DNA of 57,864 nt from CAZWKX01 sp964614095 (GCA_964614095.1 CAZTJO010000010.1:1-57864), one strand, 5' to 3'; shown: positions 26,627 to 35,285, counted from the first letter of the stretch. Translations and numbers: made by a program. The notes: generated by a model not told the origin, from the sequence alone.

Positions 26627-27333
26627 GCTTCTTCCTGTCCGTAGTAGGCGCTCTCGCCGTGTTTTCGTTCGTGGTGCGCGGCGAGGATCCACGACTCGAG
26701 CAGAGGTGGATCACCCCCGGTGAGCAGACGGGTGATCAATGCCATGTGGGCGGAAGCCTCGAGTGCGACAGCATTGTCCACTGCTGCGGAGGCCGATGTT
26801 CCCCACACAAATGGGGCATGGCCGGCCACCAGCACCGCAGGGACGTGCAGCGGATCGAGGCCCGCCTGCTGTATGTGTTCGACGATCACCCGGCCAGTGT
26901 GCACCTCGTAGCCGTCTCCCACCTCGTCGGGGCTCAGCGGGCGAGTGACCGTGATGGGCCCGGCGAAATGGTCGGCGTGGGTGGTGCCGAGACAATCGAT
27001 TGGCACCCGTGCCTGGGCAAAGGCCGTGCCGTAGGTGCTGTGAGCGTGGACCACGGCGCCGATGCGGGGAAACGCCCGGTACAACTCGAGGTGTGTGGCG
27101 GTATCCGTCGATGGCCGGAGATCACCCGCCACGATGGCTCCCTCCAGATCCAGCACGACCACCTCGCCGGGGCTGAGGTCGTCGTAGGGAACACCACTCG
27201 GCTTGATGGCGAAGAGGGAACCGTCGTCGGAGCGGGCGCTCACGTTGCCCCAGGTGAGAGAGACAAGCCCTTCACTCGGCAACCGGCGGTTGGCTCGGCA
27301 TACGTCTTCCCGCAGCGCATCGAGCGACATCAT
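26623..27333 (-). CDS. araD: L-ribulose-5-phosphate 4-epimerase
   Basis: This 236-residue class II aldolase-fold enzyme interconverts L-ribulose 5-phosphate and D-xylulose 5-phosphate. Conserved features include LTWGNVSARS, IKPSGVPYDDL, the zinc-binding HAHSTYGTAFA and HAPFVWGT. The length is normal. The gene overlaps araB (4 nt) and araA (4 nt), giving tight coupling in the arabinose operon. Confidence 0.95.
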   Translation of the reverse strand: MMSLDALREDVCRANRRLPSEGLVSLTWGNVSARSDDGSLFAIKPSGVPYDDLSPGEVVVLDLEGAIVAGDLRPSTDTATHLELYRAFPRIGAVVHAHSTYGTAFAQARVPIDCLGTTHADHFAGPITVTRPLSPDEVGDGYEVHTGRVIVEHIQQAGLDPLHVPAVLVAGHAPFVWGTSASAAVDNAVALEASAHMALITRLLTGGDPPLLESWILAAHHERKHGESAYYGQEEA

Positions 27334-29018
27334 CCGGCCGCCGATCTGCGAATGGCCAGCAGCCGCTTCATCACGTCGGAGAGGTTGGCCACACCCTTGA
27401 CGCCAAAGGCGTCGTGAAGGCGCCGGTACAGGCCATAGAGCTGTTCATAGACGGCGGCTGCCGCTGGGTCCGGGCCGACTCGACGCTCGGGCGACGGGAC
27501 CATGGCCGCCTGGGCCTGCTCCGTCGTGGGATGTACCCCCGCGGCCACGCTGGCCAGGATGGCGGCACCGACCGCGCAGGTCTGGATCGTTCCGGCCAGC
27601 TCGATCGGGCGGTTGGTGACATCGGCATAGATCTGTACCAGCAGCGGGTTCTTCTTGACGATGCCGCCGCTCAACACGAGCCGATCGATGGGAATGCCGC
27701 TGGCCTCAAACTGCTCGACGATGCGCTGCGCCCCGAACGCCGTCGATTCGATGAGCGCTCGATAGAACTCCGCAGGAGTCGTGGCCAGGCTCATGCCGAC
27801 CATCAGACCCGACAAGAGCGGATCGACGAGTACCGTTCGATTCCCGTTGTGCCAATCCAGACCGAGCAGTCCGCTTGCCCCTGGTGCCAGTTCGGCGGCG
27901 GCGGCGGTCAGCTCTTCGAGCCGTTCGGCCGTGTCGGACGCCCCTGGTGACAGCAGCGAGGTGAACCAGGCGAAGATGTCCCCTACCGCGGACTGCCCGG
28001 CCTCGAGGCCCACCATGCCGGGGATTATCGAATCGGGCACGCTGCCGCACAAGCCCTCGATGAGCGGCCGGTCTCCTCGCACCACAGTCGTGTCACAGGT
28101 GCTGGTGCCCACGATCTTGACGAGCACGCCTTCTTCAACGCCTGCGCCGATGGCACCAACGTGGGCGTCGAAGGCACCCGCTGCAATGGCAATGCCGGGC
28201 CGGAGCCCAAGATCGGCGGCGATGCCGGCGTTCAAGCCACCGATGCTCCTGTCGGATGCCAGTGCCGCGGTGGCGTAGCGGAACGACGACATGCCGGACT
28301 GAATGCCGTCCAAAAACTCGGCCGCAGGCAGGCCATCCCATTCGTCGTCGTACATGGCCTTGTGCCCGGCCGGACAGATCCCGCGCGCCACGCCCGTTGG
28401 TTCCAGGCGACCCACCAGGTAGCCGGGAACAAAGTCGGCCAGCTCGACCCAGCCTTTGGTGGCGGCGATGAGATCGGGGGAAGCCGTGCGCAGGAACCGG
28501 GCGAGTTTTGCCCAGTACCACTCACTGGAATAGGTGTGCCCGCACGGACCGAGGTAGGGCAACCCGGCCTCTGCCACCGCCGAAGTGATCTCCTCCGCCT
28601 CGGCGTGCGCGGTGTGATCCTTCCACAACCAGGCCATCGCAGCCGGATCGCGCTCAAACCGAGCATCAAACATGACCGGCTGCCCATCGGCGTCGACGGG
28701 AATCGGCGTCGAGCCGGTGGTACCCACACCGATGCCGACAATATCCTTGCGGTCGAAATCGCCCTCGGACTCGGCCGCGTCCAGCGCGTCCCGAATCGCC
28801 GACCGGAGGCCTTCCAGGTAGTCGGACACATCCTGCCGGGCCAGCTGCGGATCGGCCGGGTCACCGACAACTCCGTCCGTGCCGTGGGGGTACTGCGCTT
28901 CGCCCTCGCCCAGCTCGGTGCCGGAGCTGCAGTCGACCACAACAGCACGCATGCTGGCGGTGCCGAAATCGAGGCCGAGGGTGGCTGCCGGAGCGGGGGG
29001 CGGGGCCATGATGCTCAC
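27330..29018 (-). CDS. araB: ribulokinase
   Basis: This 562-residue FGGY-family sugar kinase phosphorylates L-ribulose. It shows LGLDFGTASMRAVVVD at the N terminus, GTTGSTPIPVD, a GTSTCDT segment and the C-terminal ATP-binding region SGGIVKKNPLLVQIYAD. It is the first gene of the araBDA operon; the inverted-repeat operator lies about 90 nt upstream. Starts at 29018 and 29009 are both possible. Confidence 0.95.
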   Translation of the reverse strand: MSIMAPPPAPAATLGLDFGTASMRAVVVDCSSGTELGEGEAQYPHGTDGVVGDPADPQLARQDVSDYLEGLRSAIRDALDAAESEGDFDRKDIVGIGVGTTGSTPIPVDADGQPVMFDARFERDPAAMAWLWKDHTAHAEAEEITSAVAEAGLPYLGPCGHTYSSEWYWAKLARFLRTASPDLIAATKGWVELADFVPGYLVGRLEPTGVARGICPAGHKAMYDDEWDGLPAAEFLDGIQSGMSSFRYATAALASDRSIGGLNAGIAADLGLRPGIAIAAGAFDAHVGAIGAGVEEGVLVKIVGTSTCDTTVVRGDRPLIEGLCGSVPDSIIPGMVGLEAGQSAVGDIFAWFTSLLSPGASDTAERLEELTAAAAELAPGASGLLGLDWHNGNRTVLVDPLLSGLMVGMSLATTPAEFYRALIESTAFGAQRIVEQFEASGIPIDRLVLSGGIVKKNPLLVQIYADVTNRPIELAGTIQTCAVGAAILASVAAGVHPTTEQAQAAMVPSPERRVGPDPAAAAVYEQLYGLYRRLHDAFGVKGVANLSDVMKRLLAIRRSAAG

Positions 29019-29108
29019 CTACCGCTGGAGTGGAAACGAAGAAGAATCGGCAACCTCCCGGCTATCAATCTGTCCGCAAGTGGTATTCGATCGAGGGCGC
29101 AACGCCGA

Positions 29109-29134
29109 TGTTATCGATCCCGGCGACGATAACA
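29109..29134. promoter_or_regulatory. inverted-repeat operator between araB and the LacI-type regulator gene
   Basis: TGTTATCG-N10-CGATAACA is the same site as at 24403-24428, again inside the 47-nt conserved block (29090-29136, 2 mismatches). The orientation relative to the minus-strand operon is the same in both places. It lies between divergent araB and the regulator gene and could serve both arabinose control and autoregulation. Confidence 0.78.
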
Positions 29135-29226
29135 CACACCTTGGATGCGATACTCTGCCTCTGCAGCACGGCCGTTGAGCCTCCGCGCCAGCGGCCGTCC
29201 GTGGAGCGTCCAGGGGAGACACCAGC

Positions 29227-30255
29227 ATGACCATCCCCCCTCGCCGGGTCACTTTGAAGGATGTCGCCTCGTACTGTGGGGTGTCGACCCAGACGGTTTC
29301 GCGGGTGCTGAACAACCGCCCCGACGTGGCCCCGGCGACACGGAATGCCGTTGAGGCGGCAATTGCCGCCCTCGATTATCGACCGAGTGCTCTGGCCCGC
29401 AGCCTGGTCTCCCGGCGCAGCAAAACCATCGGCGTCCTCCTGGCCGGAATGCGATACGTGGGCACGGCGCAGACCCTGACGGGCATCGTCGATGAATGCA
29501 CCCAGCACGGGCTGACGGTTCTCATCAACGAGCTGCATGAAAAGGAGGATGCCGATCCCCGTCCCGCCGTCTCCTCCCTGCTCGAACGGCACGTCGACGG
29601 CATCATCATGTCGGTTCCAGATGTGAGCCACTCCGTCGAGAGGATCCAGGCGACTCTTCCTCAGGGCGCGGGCCCCGTCGTCTTTGTCAAAGCGAAGACG
29701 ACGGACGCCTACTCGAGCGTGTTCGTCGACAACCGGGGCGGAATCGAACAGGTGATTGGCCACCTTGTGTCGATTGGCCGCCAGCGCATAGCTCACATAG
29801 CGGGGCCCCTAACGTGGGAAGAAGCAGTCGAGCGGCATGCCGGCTGGCGCGCCGGACTCGAGCGCAACGGCCTGACGCCCGACGATCGTGCAGTCGAGCC
29901 CGGCGACTGGTCGGCCCGCAGTGGCGCCCTGGCAATGGCTGAACTGCTCGACCGCCCTCTAGATCTGGACGCCGTGGTGGCGGGCAACGACCAGATGGCA
30001 CTCGGCGCCATACAGGTGGCTCACGAGAGAGGGCTGGCGATTCCCGGAGACGTTGCCGTGACGGGTTTCGACAACATCGTGGAGTCCGAATGGTTCACAC
30101 CACCCCTCACCTCCGTCTCCCAGCCGCTCCTGGAAATGGGGAGACAAGCCGTACACACTCTCTTGTTGCAGATCGCTGAGGGCGCCGCGCCCTCTCATAC
30201 CGTGCTGGAGACCGCACTGGTAATCCGGGCCAGCACCATCGGCACGGTCCGTTGA
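29227..30255 (+). CDS. LacI-family transcriptional regulator, probable arabinose regulator
   Basis: This 342-residue protein has an N-terminal LacI helix-turn-helix (VTLKDVASYCGVSTQTVSRV, residues about 6-25) and hinge (YRPSALARSL), then a periplasmic-binding-protein-like effector domain ending in the usual VTGFDNI and TPPLTSVSQP segments. It is divergent from araBDA, with a GGGGAG ribosome-binding site. The inverted repeat between them and upstream of the ABC operon makes it the likely repressor of arabinose uptake and catabolism, with L-arabinose or a derivative as inducer (inference). Confidence 0.92.
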   Translation: MTIPPRRVTLKDVASYCGVSTQTVSRVLNNRPDVAPATRNAVEAAIAALDYRPSALARSLVSRRSKTIGVLLAGMRYVGTAQTLTGIVDECTQHGLTVLINELHEKEDADPRPAVSSLLERHVDGIIMSVPDVSHSVERIQATLPQGAGPVVFVKAKTTDAYSSVFVDNRGGIEQVIGHLVSIGRQRIAHIAGPLTWEEAVERHAGWRAGLERNGLTPDDRAVEPGDWSARSGALAMAELLDRPLDLDAVVAGNDQMALGAIQVAHERGLAIPGDVAVTGFDNIVESEWFTPPLTSVSQPLLEMGRQAVHTLLLQIAEGAAPSHTVLETALVIRASTIGTVR

Positions 30256-30402
30256 GCCATCGCCAGAAACGGAATCCTCATCCCTCCCCACCACGGATCC
30301 GACTGAGGGCGCCCTCGTCTACAAGCGGAGTCCCAGGTTGGGATTCGACATCCCGTCGGTTCCGCCCGGCCCGAAATCCCCCTCTTGAGGCCGCGTGCCA
30401 CC

Positions 30403-30481
30403 AACTTACGACTCTTTTGGTTTGGCTGCTATTTTCAGCCACTACGCTTCGTCTTGACAAGGGTTCGAAGACAAACAAAAG
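30403..30481. promoter_or_regulatory. probable operator and promoter region of the DeoR-galTK operon
   Basis: CTTTTGGTTTG (30414-30424) and CAAACAAAAG (30472-30481) form an imperfect inverted pair, with CTTCG/CGAAG arms nested inside. A TTGACA -35-like hexamer lies at 30454-30459. DeoR-family proteins often bind such spaced repeats in their own promoters. A degraded copy of this region is at about 24819-24893. The -10 element is not clear. Confidence 0.5.
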
Positions 30482-30491
30482 TTGACCCGCC

Positions 30492-31280
30492 ATGGAGATG
30501 ATTCCTGCCGAGATCCGGCGCACACGCATGATGACCCTCATACAAGAACGCGAGTTCATGCGCGTCTCCGATCTGAGCCAGATCTTCGGAATCTCCGAAG
30601 TCACCGTTCGATCCGATCTGGACCACCTCTCGGCCGGTGGCCAATTGCAGCGTGTACACGGCGGAGCCATCCTGCGAAGCGACCGCAGGCGCTCGGAACC
30701 CGCCTTCGAGGAGTCGGAAAGCACATCAGCCGCCGAAAAGTCGGCCATCGGCCGGGCCACCGCCGCACTCATCTCACCCGCCGAGACCGTGATCCTCGAC
30801 GTCGGATCCACCTCGGCCGCCGTGGCCCGGGCTCTCGTCGCCCGGAACGACCTGCAGGATGTGGTCGTGTTCACCAGCGGTCTCAACATCGCTCTTGAAC
30901 TGGAAAAAGCGATTCCTACGCTCACGGTGGTGGTGACCGGAGGCACTTTGCGACCCCGCCAGCATTCCCTCGTCGATCCGCTGGCCGACGCCATTCTGTC
31001 CGGGATCAATGTCAACACAGCCATCATCGGCTGCAACGGCATCCATCCCGAAGAGGGGGTCACCAACATGAATCTGCCGGAGGCGACGGTGAAACGGCGA
31101 ATGGTCAAAGCCGCTCAGCGCTGCATCGTTGTTGCCGACGGCTCGAAGGTCGACACCATCAGCGTGGTCCGGGTGGCCGACATCGGTGACGTCGACATTC
31201 TCGTCACCGGCCAATCCGCTCCTCCCGAAGCGGTGGCCCGGCTCCGTGAAGCCGGCGTCACCGTCGAGGTCGCAGAGTGA
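30492..31280 (+). CDS. DeoR/GlpR-family transcriptional regulator
   Basis: This 262-residue protein has an N-terminal DeoR helix-turn-helix (RVSDLSQIFGISEVTVRSDL, about residues 24-43) followed by VHGGAIL, then the sugar-phosphate-sensing domain with ILDVGSTSAAVARAL, FTSGLNIALEL and the C-terminal VVADGSKVD motif. Such proteins respond to phosphorylated sugars. It precedes galT by 40 nt, so it probably controls galactose use. No clear ribosome-binding site precedes the ATG at 30492. A decayed relative lies at about 24815-25123. Confidence 0.92.
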   Translation: MEMIPAEIRRTRMMTLIQEREFMRVSDLSQIFGISEVTVRSDLDHLSAGGQLQRVHGGAILRSDRRRSEPAFEESESTSAAEKSAIGRATAALISPAETVILDVGSTSAAVARALVARNDLQDVVVFTSGLNIALELEKAIPTLTVVVTGGTLRPRQHSLVDPLADAILSGINVNTAIIGCNGIHPEEGVTNMNLPEATVKRRMVKAAQRCIVVADGSKVDTISVVRVADIGDVDILVTGQSAPPEAVARLREAGVTVEVAE

Positions 31281-31320
31281 TCGGACGGCACCGATTCGCC
31301 GCAATGGGCCGGGACGGGCT

Positions 31321-32385
31321 ATGAAGTCGCCGGCCTTCTCCGGAACCCACCGCCGCTTCAATCCTCTGACCGGCCAATGGGTCCTGGTCTCGGTGGGCCG
31401 CACCGCCCGGCCGTGGCAGGGGGATGTGGAGACGGTTGCCGCCACCCGTCCACCCTCCCACGACCCCGACTGTTACCTCTGCCCCGGCAACACCCGCGCC
31501 GGAGGAGCAGTCAATCCTCACTACGAGAACACCCTCGTGTTCACCAACGACTTCCCGGCGCTGCGGCCCGATGTCCGGCCGGAACACAGCCTGACCTCCC
31601 CCCTCTTTCGGGCGGAAACGGTGCCGGGCACCTGCAGAGTGGTCTGCTTTTCGCCTCGACACGACCTGACTCTGGCACTCATGGACGCCGTATCCATACG
31701 CGACGTCATCGACGTGTGGGCCCAACAGACCAAAGAACTGGGAGAGTTGTACCGCTGGGTGCAGGTCTTCGAGAACTCGGGATCTGCCATGGGTGCGTCC
31801 AGCCCTCATCCTCACGGCCAGATATGGGCCGGATCGGCTCTCCCCCACGAGATTGAGTTGGAGGATCGCCATCAGCAGAAGTACTACGGCGAGCTGGGAA
31901 CATGCCTGCTGCTCGACTATCTCGAGCAAGAAGAACAGGAAGAAGAGGACGGCCGGCGCATCGTGGTCTCCGGAGCGTCGTGGGTTGCGGTGGTTCCCTA
32001 CTGGGCCGTCTGGCCGTTTGAGACCCTGATCCTCCCCCGCCGGCACATTCAGCGCCTGCCCGACCTAGCTGAGAAAGAACGCGACGACTTGGCCCACGTG
32101 CTGCGTGAGCTTCTGATTCGCTACGACAACCTGTTCCAGACACCGTTTCCCTACTCGATGGGCTGGCACGGAGCACCTTTCGATTCCGGCGGAGGAGAAC
32201 ACTGGCAGCTGCATGCCCACGTCTATCCGCCTCTGCTGCGATCGCCTTCGATCCGCAAATCTATGGTCGGCTACGAGATGCTGGCCGAGCCACAGCGAGA
32301 TCTGAGCGCCGAGGAAGCCGCCTCCCATCTTCGAGCTTTGCCTACCACCCACTACCTCTCGAGATCCACAGATAATGTCGATTGA
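31321..32385 (+). CDS. galT: galactose-1-phosphate uridylyltransferase
   Basis: This 354-residue enzyme of the Leloir pathway exchanges UMP between UDP-glucose and galactose 1-phosphate. The active-site HPHGQ motif lies in GASSPHPHGQIW, with NSGSAMG before it. A zinc-binding CYLCPGN near residue 50 and the second histidine motif (HWQLHAHVYPPLLRS) are present. The ATG at 31321 starts at the conserved KSPAFSGTHRRFNPLTG-type N terminus. The gene overlaps galK by 11 nt. Confidence 0.96.
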   Translation: MKSPAFSGTHRRFNPLTGQWVLVSVGRTARPWQGDVETVAATRPPSHDPDCYLCPGNTRAGGAVNPHYENTLVFTNDFPALRPDVRPEHSLTSPLFRAETVPGTCRVVCFSPRHDLTLALMDAVSIRDVIDVWAQQTKELGELYRWVQVFENSGSAMGASSPHPHGQIWAGSALPHEIELEDRHQQKYYGELGTCLLLDYLEQEEQEEEDGRRIVVSGASWVAVVPYWAVWPFETLILPRRHIQRLPDLAEKERDDLAHVLRELLIRYDNLFQTPFPYSMGWHGAPFDSGGGEHWQLHAHVYPPLLRSPSIRKSMVGYEMLAEPQRDLSAEEAASHLRALPTTHYLSRSTDNVD

Positions 32386-33502
32386 CCAGCAAGCGGTGGA
32401 GGCATTCCGGGATCGTTTCGGCAAGTCTCCCGATGTGGTGGTTGCCGCCCCGGGGCGTGTCAATCTGATCGGCGAGCACACCGACTACCACGACGGCTAC
32501 GTACTCCCGATGGCCATAAACCGCCGGACGGTCATCGCCGCCGGCCGCCGCTCCGATCGTCGCATCAACGCGGTTTCGGAGGGATTCGGTGAGGCCGGCT
32601 TCGATCTCGACGATCTGCGCCCCGACGGGGACGGATGGGTCGAGTACCTGAAGGGGGTCGCCTGGGCTCTGGATCCGGAAACGCTCACGGGGTGGGATGG
32701 CGCCATCACCAGCGAGATCCCGCTGGCAGCCGCGCTTTCCTCGTCGGCCGCTCTCGAGATCGGCACCGCTCTCACCTTCACGGTCCTCTCGGATCGGGAG
32801 TGGGATCCGGTGCAGGCAGCGTTGTCCTGCAGGCGGGCCGAGAATGAATGGCTGGGATTGAGCAGCGGCATCATGGACCAGCTCGTGTGTGCCGCCGGTC
32901 ATGCCGGCCACACCCTGCTCATCGACTGTCGCCACCTCCACATGTCCTCTGTCCCCATTCCGCCCGGAGTTGATGTTGTCGTCCTCAACACCGGGACCCA
33001 GAGGAAGCTGACGGAGAGCCGGTACAACGAGCGACGCCAGGAAGGTGAGTCGGCAGCCAAGGCCTATGGGGTCCCGGCTCTCCGCGATCTCACCCATGAT
33101 CAGCTACACGATGCGCCCATCGAAGATCCGCTGCTGTTCCGGCGGGCCCGCCACATAATCTCGGAGAACCAGCGCACCCTCGCCGCCGCCGAAGCGCTCA
33201 CCGCTGGCGACGTCGCCGAGGTGGGCCGGCTGATGATCGCCTCACATGAAAGCTTGCGACACGACTACGAGGTCTCGGGCCTCGAACTCGACGCCATGGT
33301 GGAAGCGGCCTTGGCGGCCCCCGGATGTCTGGGGGCGCGGATGACGGGAGGAGGATTCGCCGGCTGTGCCGTCGCCCTGATCGAGAGCGAGGCACTAGAG
33401 ACCTTCACCGCCGAGACCTCCCAAGGGTACAAACAGGCCACCGGCCGAGAGCCCCACCTCTACCGGTGCAAAGCATCCGACGGCGCCAAGACGCTGACGT
33501 AG
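32375..33502 (+). CDS. galK: galactokinase
   Basis: This 375-residue GHMP kinase phosphorylates galactose at C1. The galactose-binding signature GRVNLIGEHTDYHDGYVLP is at residues about 28-46. The ATP motif (LAAALSSSAALE) and the third GHMP motif (GARMTGGGFAGCAVAL) are also present. It is translated from an ATG inside the end of galT. No epimerase gene (galE) is in the window. Confidence 0.96.
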   Translation: MSIDQQAVEAFRDRFGKSPDVVVAAPGRVNLIGEHTDYHDGYVLPMAINRRTVIAAGRRSDRRINAVSEGFGEAGFDLDDLRPDGDGWVEYLKGVAWALDPETLTGWDGAITSEIPLAAALSSSAALEIGTALTFTVLSDREWDPVQAALSCRRAENEWLGLSSGIMDQLVCAAGHAGHTLLIDCRHLHMSSVPIPPGVDVVVLNTGTQRKLTESRYNERRQEGESAAKAYGVPALRDLTHDQLHDAPIEDPLLFRRARHIISENQRTLAAAEALTAGDVAEVGRLMIASHESLRHDYEVSGLELDAMVEAALAAPGCLGARMTGGGFAGCAVALIESEALETFTAETSQGYKQATGREPHLYRCKASDGAKTLT

Positions 33503-33666
33503 CGCCAGAAGGACTAGACGGGCCTCCCCCGCGCCCGGGCACCCGTTCGCACGGGGAGGGCAAGAACCAGGCCGGCCCAAAGCCCCGGCACCTCCCAGCC
33601 AAGGCCCTCCAGACATCAAAGACCCCCTATAGGGACCTCGGAGGCTCGCTCTGCAATCTGCATTCC

Positions 33667-33692
33667 GTTGCCCGCCCCCAAGGGCGGGCAAC
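33667..33692 (-). terminator. hairpin downstream of the tRNA cluster
   Basis: An 11-bp perfect stem (GTTGCCCGCCC and its complement) with a 4-nt loop lies 4 nt beyond the 3' end of the tRNA-Val(GAC) gene. There is no T tract, but the strength and place suggest it ends or trims the tRNA transcript. Confidence 0.7.
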
Positions 33693-33696
33693 CCCG

Positions 33697-33768
33697 TGGG
33701 CGCTACAGGATTTGAACCTGCGACCTCTTCCGCGTCAAGGAAGCGCTCTCCCCCTGAGCTAAGCGCCC
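33697..33768 (-). tRNA. tRNA-Val (anticodon GAC)
   Basis: The cloverleaf is complete, with acceptor stem GGGCGCT/AGCGCCC, anticodon stem CTTCC/GGAAG and loop TTGACGC, so the anticodon is GAC. The T-loop motif is GGTTCAAATCC. It is the last of three tandem minus-strand tRNA genes; CCA is not encoded. Confidence 0.96.
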
Positions 33769-33797
33769 TGGTTGCCGGATTCTATCGGCATCCGCCG

Positions 33798-33869
33798 AGG
33801 CGGCGCCCGGAATTGAACCGGGGTAAGAGGTTTTGCAGACCTCTGCCTGAACCACTCGGCCACGCCGCC
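33798..33869 (-). tRNA. tRNA-Cys (anticodon GCA)
   Basis: The acceptor stem pairs GGCGGCG with CGCCGCC, and the discriminator is U, the cysteine identity base. The anticodon loop CTGCAAA gives GCA. It is the middle member of the tandem Gly-Cys-Val cluster. Confidence 0.96.
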
Positions 33870-33902
33870 GCAAATAGCAGGAGCGATGGGGAACCGCCCC
33901 GG

Positions 33903-33975
33903 AGCGGACGACCGGTCTCGAACCGGCGACCTTCACCTTGGCAAGGTGACGCTCTACCAACTGAGCTACGTCCGC
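33903..33975 (-). tRNA. tRNA-Gly (anticodon GCC)
   Basis: The acceptor stem pairs GCGGACG with CGTCCGC, with discriminator U. The anticodon stem TCACC/GGTGA encloses TTGCCAA, giving anticodon GCC. It is the first of three tandem tRNAs and lies 38 nt downstream of the dut stop, so read-through from dut is possible. Confidence 0.96.
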
Positions 33976-34013
33976 AAGAAAGTTCAGCATATCACGGGCC
34001 CCCGACCCACTCC

Positions 34014-34442
34014 TCAGCGCCCGGTAGAGCCAAAACCGCCGTCGCCGCGCCCCGATTCCGGCAGCTCATCCACCACAACAAACGCCTGCTCCGTCACCGG
34101 AACCACAACAAGCTGGGCGATGCGCTCCCCCCGTTCCAGGGTCGCCTGTTCCCGTCCCAGATTGACCAGAATCACCTTGATCTCACCCCGGTAGCCGGAG
34201 TCGACCACACCCGGCGCGTTGACCAGGCTGATGCCGTGGCGATGCGCCAAGCCGCTGCGCGGCGTTACCAGGCCGGCATGGCCCTCGGGGATGGCCACCG
34301 CCACCCCGGTGGGCACCGTGACCCGCTCCCCCGGTTCGAGGTGCACCGTCTCGCGGGCAAACAGGTCCACCCCGGCATCGCCGTCGTGGGCGTAACCGGG
34401 CACCGGCAGATCCGGATCGAGGCGCTGCAGAAGAACGTCCAC
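34014..34442 (-). CDS. dut: dUTP diphosphatase
   Basis: This 142-residue trimeric-type dUTPase cleaves dUTP to dUMP and pyrophosphate, keeping uracil out of DNA and supplying dTMP synthesis. All five motifs are visible: GDAGVDLFA, PRSGLA, VVDSGYRGEIKV, GERIAQLVV and the C-terminal glycine-rich GRGDGGFGSTGR. The GTG start follows the nrdR stop by 2 nt, so the two are co-translated. Confidence 0.96.
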   Translation of the reverse strand: MDVLLQRLDPDLPVPGYAHDGDAGVDLFARETVHLEPGERVTVPTGVAVAIPEGHAGLVTPRSGLAHRHGISLVNAPGVVDSGYRGEIKVILVNLGREQATLERGERIAQLVVVPVTEQAFVVVDELPESGRGDGGFGSTGR

Positions 34443-34444
34443 GG

Positions 34445-34894
34445 CTAGTCGTCGTCCTCCATCGCCGCCATCTCCCGCTCGAAGTCGCGGGCGTCTTCGA
34501 ACTCCTTGTGCACCGAAGCGAACCGGAGGTAGGCAATCTGGTCGATTGCACGCAAACCGTCGAGCACCCGCCGGCCCAGTTCCTCCGACGGCACCAGCGG
34601 GCCCGCCTCGTGAGCGTACGCCTCCACATCGCGGACCAGCGCATCGATCACATCGGGCAGCACCGGCCGATCCGCAACCGCGTACAAGATGCCGGTGAGC
34701 ACCTTGGAGGCGGTGAAGGGCTCCACCGACCCATCGCGCTTCTGCACCATGAGCGAAGCCTCACGCCGTTCGTACGTCGTGAAGCGGTTGCTGCACTCCG
34801 GGCACTCCCGCCGCCGGCGGATGGCCTCTCCCCCTTCCGCCGGCCGGCTGTCGATGACCCGGGTGTCCTCGGCTTCGCAGTAGGGACATCGCAT
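34445..34894 (-). CDS. nrdR: transcriptional repressor NrdR
   Basis: This 149-residue protein has an N-terminal zinc ribbon (C3, C6, C31, C34) and an ATP-cone domain (VQKRDGSVEPFTASKVLTGI). NrdR senses ATP/dATP and represses ribonucleotide reductase operons. The start is ATG at 34894, where the zinc ribbon begins; an upstream extension would only add an arginine-rich, unconserved tail. Its partnership with dut joins two nucleotide-pool functions. Confidence 0.95.
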   Translation of the reverse strand: MRCPYCEAEDTRVIDSRPAEGGEAIRRRRECPECSNRFTTYERREASLMVQKRDGSVEPFTASKVLTGILYAVADRPVLPDVIDALVRDVEAYAHEAGPLVPSEELGRRVLDGLRAIDQIAYLRFASVHKEFEDARDFEREMAAMEDDD

Positions 34895-34921
34895 CGAGGC
34901 CCCGAGGCTACCTGAAGCGGG

Positions 34922-34947
34922 CGCGACCGACCCGAGGGTCGGTCGCG
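34922..34947. terminator. strong hairpin between the LysM gene and nrdR
   Basis: A 12-bp perfect stem (CGCGACCGACCC and its complement) with a 2-nt formal loop lies between the LysM gene stop and the nrdR start. There is no T run. It could isolate nrdR-dut from SOS-induced transcription upstream, or attenuate it. Confidence 0.6.
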
Positions 34948-34991
34948 GGGGAGATCGGCGGCGCCGACGCCAAGGCCTCGACACCGCCGGC

Positions 34992-35285
34992 TCAGCCGGA
35001 CAGAGGGATTCTCAGCACCTGTCCGGGAACAATGACACTGTTCTCCAAGCCGTTGGCCTCACGAATGCCAAAGATGGTCGTGCGCACATCCTCACCGGCC
35101 GGGGTGTACGTCTCCGCGATCTGCCACAGCGTGTCCCCGACTACAACGACGTGTTGGTCATAGGCCTCGGATGCGACGCCGACTGTGGCGGCGCTGACCG
35201 CGGTGGCGAGCAGGAGGACCGCCACCAGAATGACGGTGGTGAGGAGAACCGCAGCATTTCTCAGGCTGCTGACGGAGATCGTCAC
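34992..35285 (-). CDS. membrane-anchored LysM protein, probable SOS-linked division inhibitor (YneA-like)
   Basis: This 97-residue protein has one transmembrane segment (about residues 11-36) and a single LysM domain (VVVGDTLWQIAETYTPAG ... VIVPGQVLRIP). The GTG start has an AGGAGG site. It is divergent from lexA, with three LexA boxes between. YneA of Bacillus and the lexA-adjacent LysM protein of mycobacteria have the same size, layout and location; YneA blocks division during the SOS response. A similar role here is inferred from context and domain, not from close sequence identity. Confidence 0.82.
   Translation of the reverse strand: MTISVSSLRNAAVLLTTVILVAVLLLATAVSAATVGVASEAYDQHVVVVGDTLWQIAETYTPAGEDVRTTIFGIREANGLENSVIVPGQVLRIPLSG

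Noticed and set aside
33503..33666. Terminator or small RNA after galK
   Set aside because: GC-rich arms (GCCTCCCC and GGGGAGGGC) pair imperfectly and no stable compact hairpin or T run follows; nothing else supports an RNA gene.
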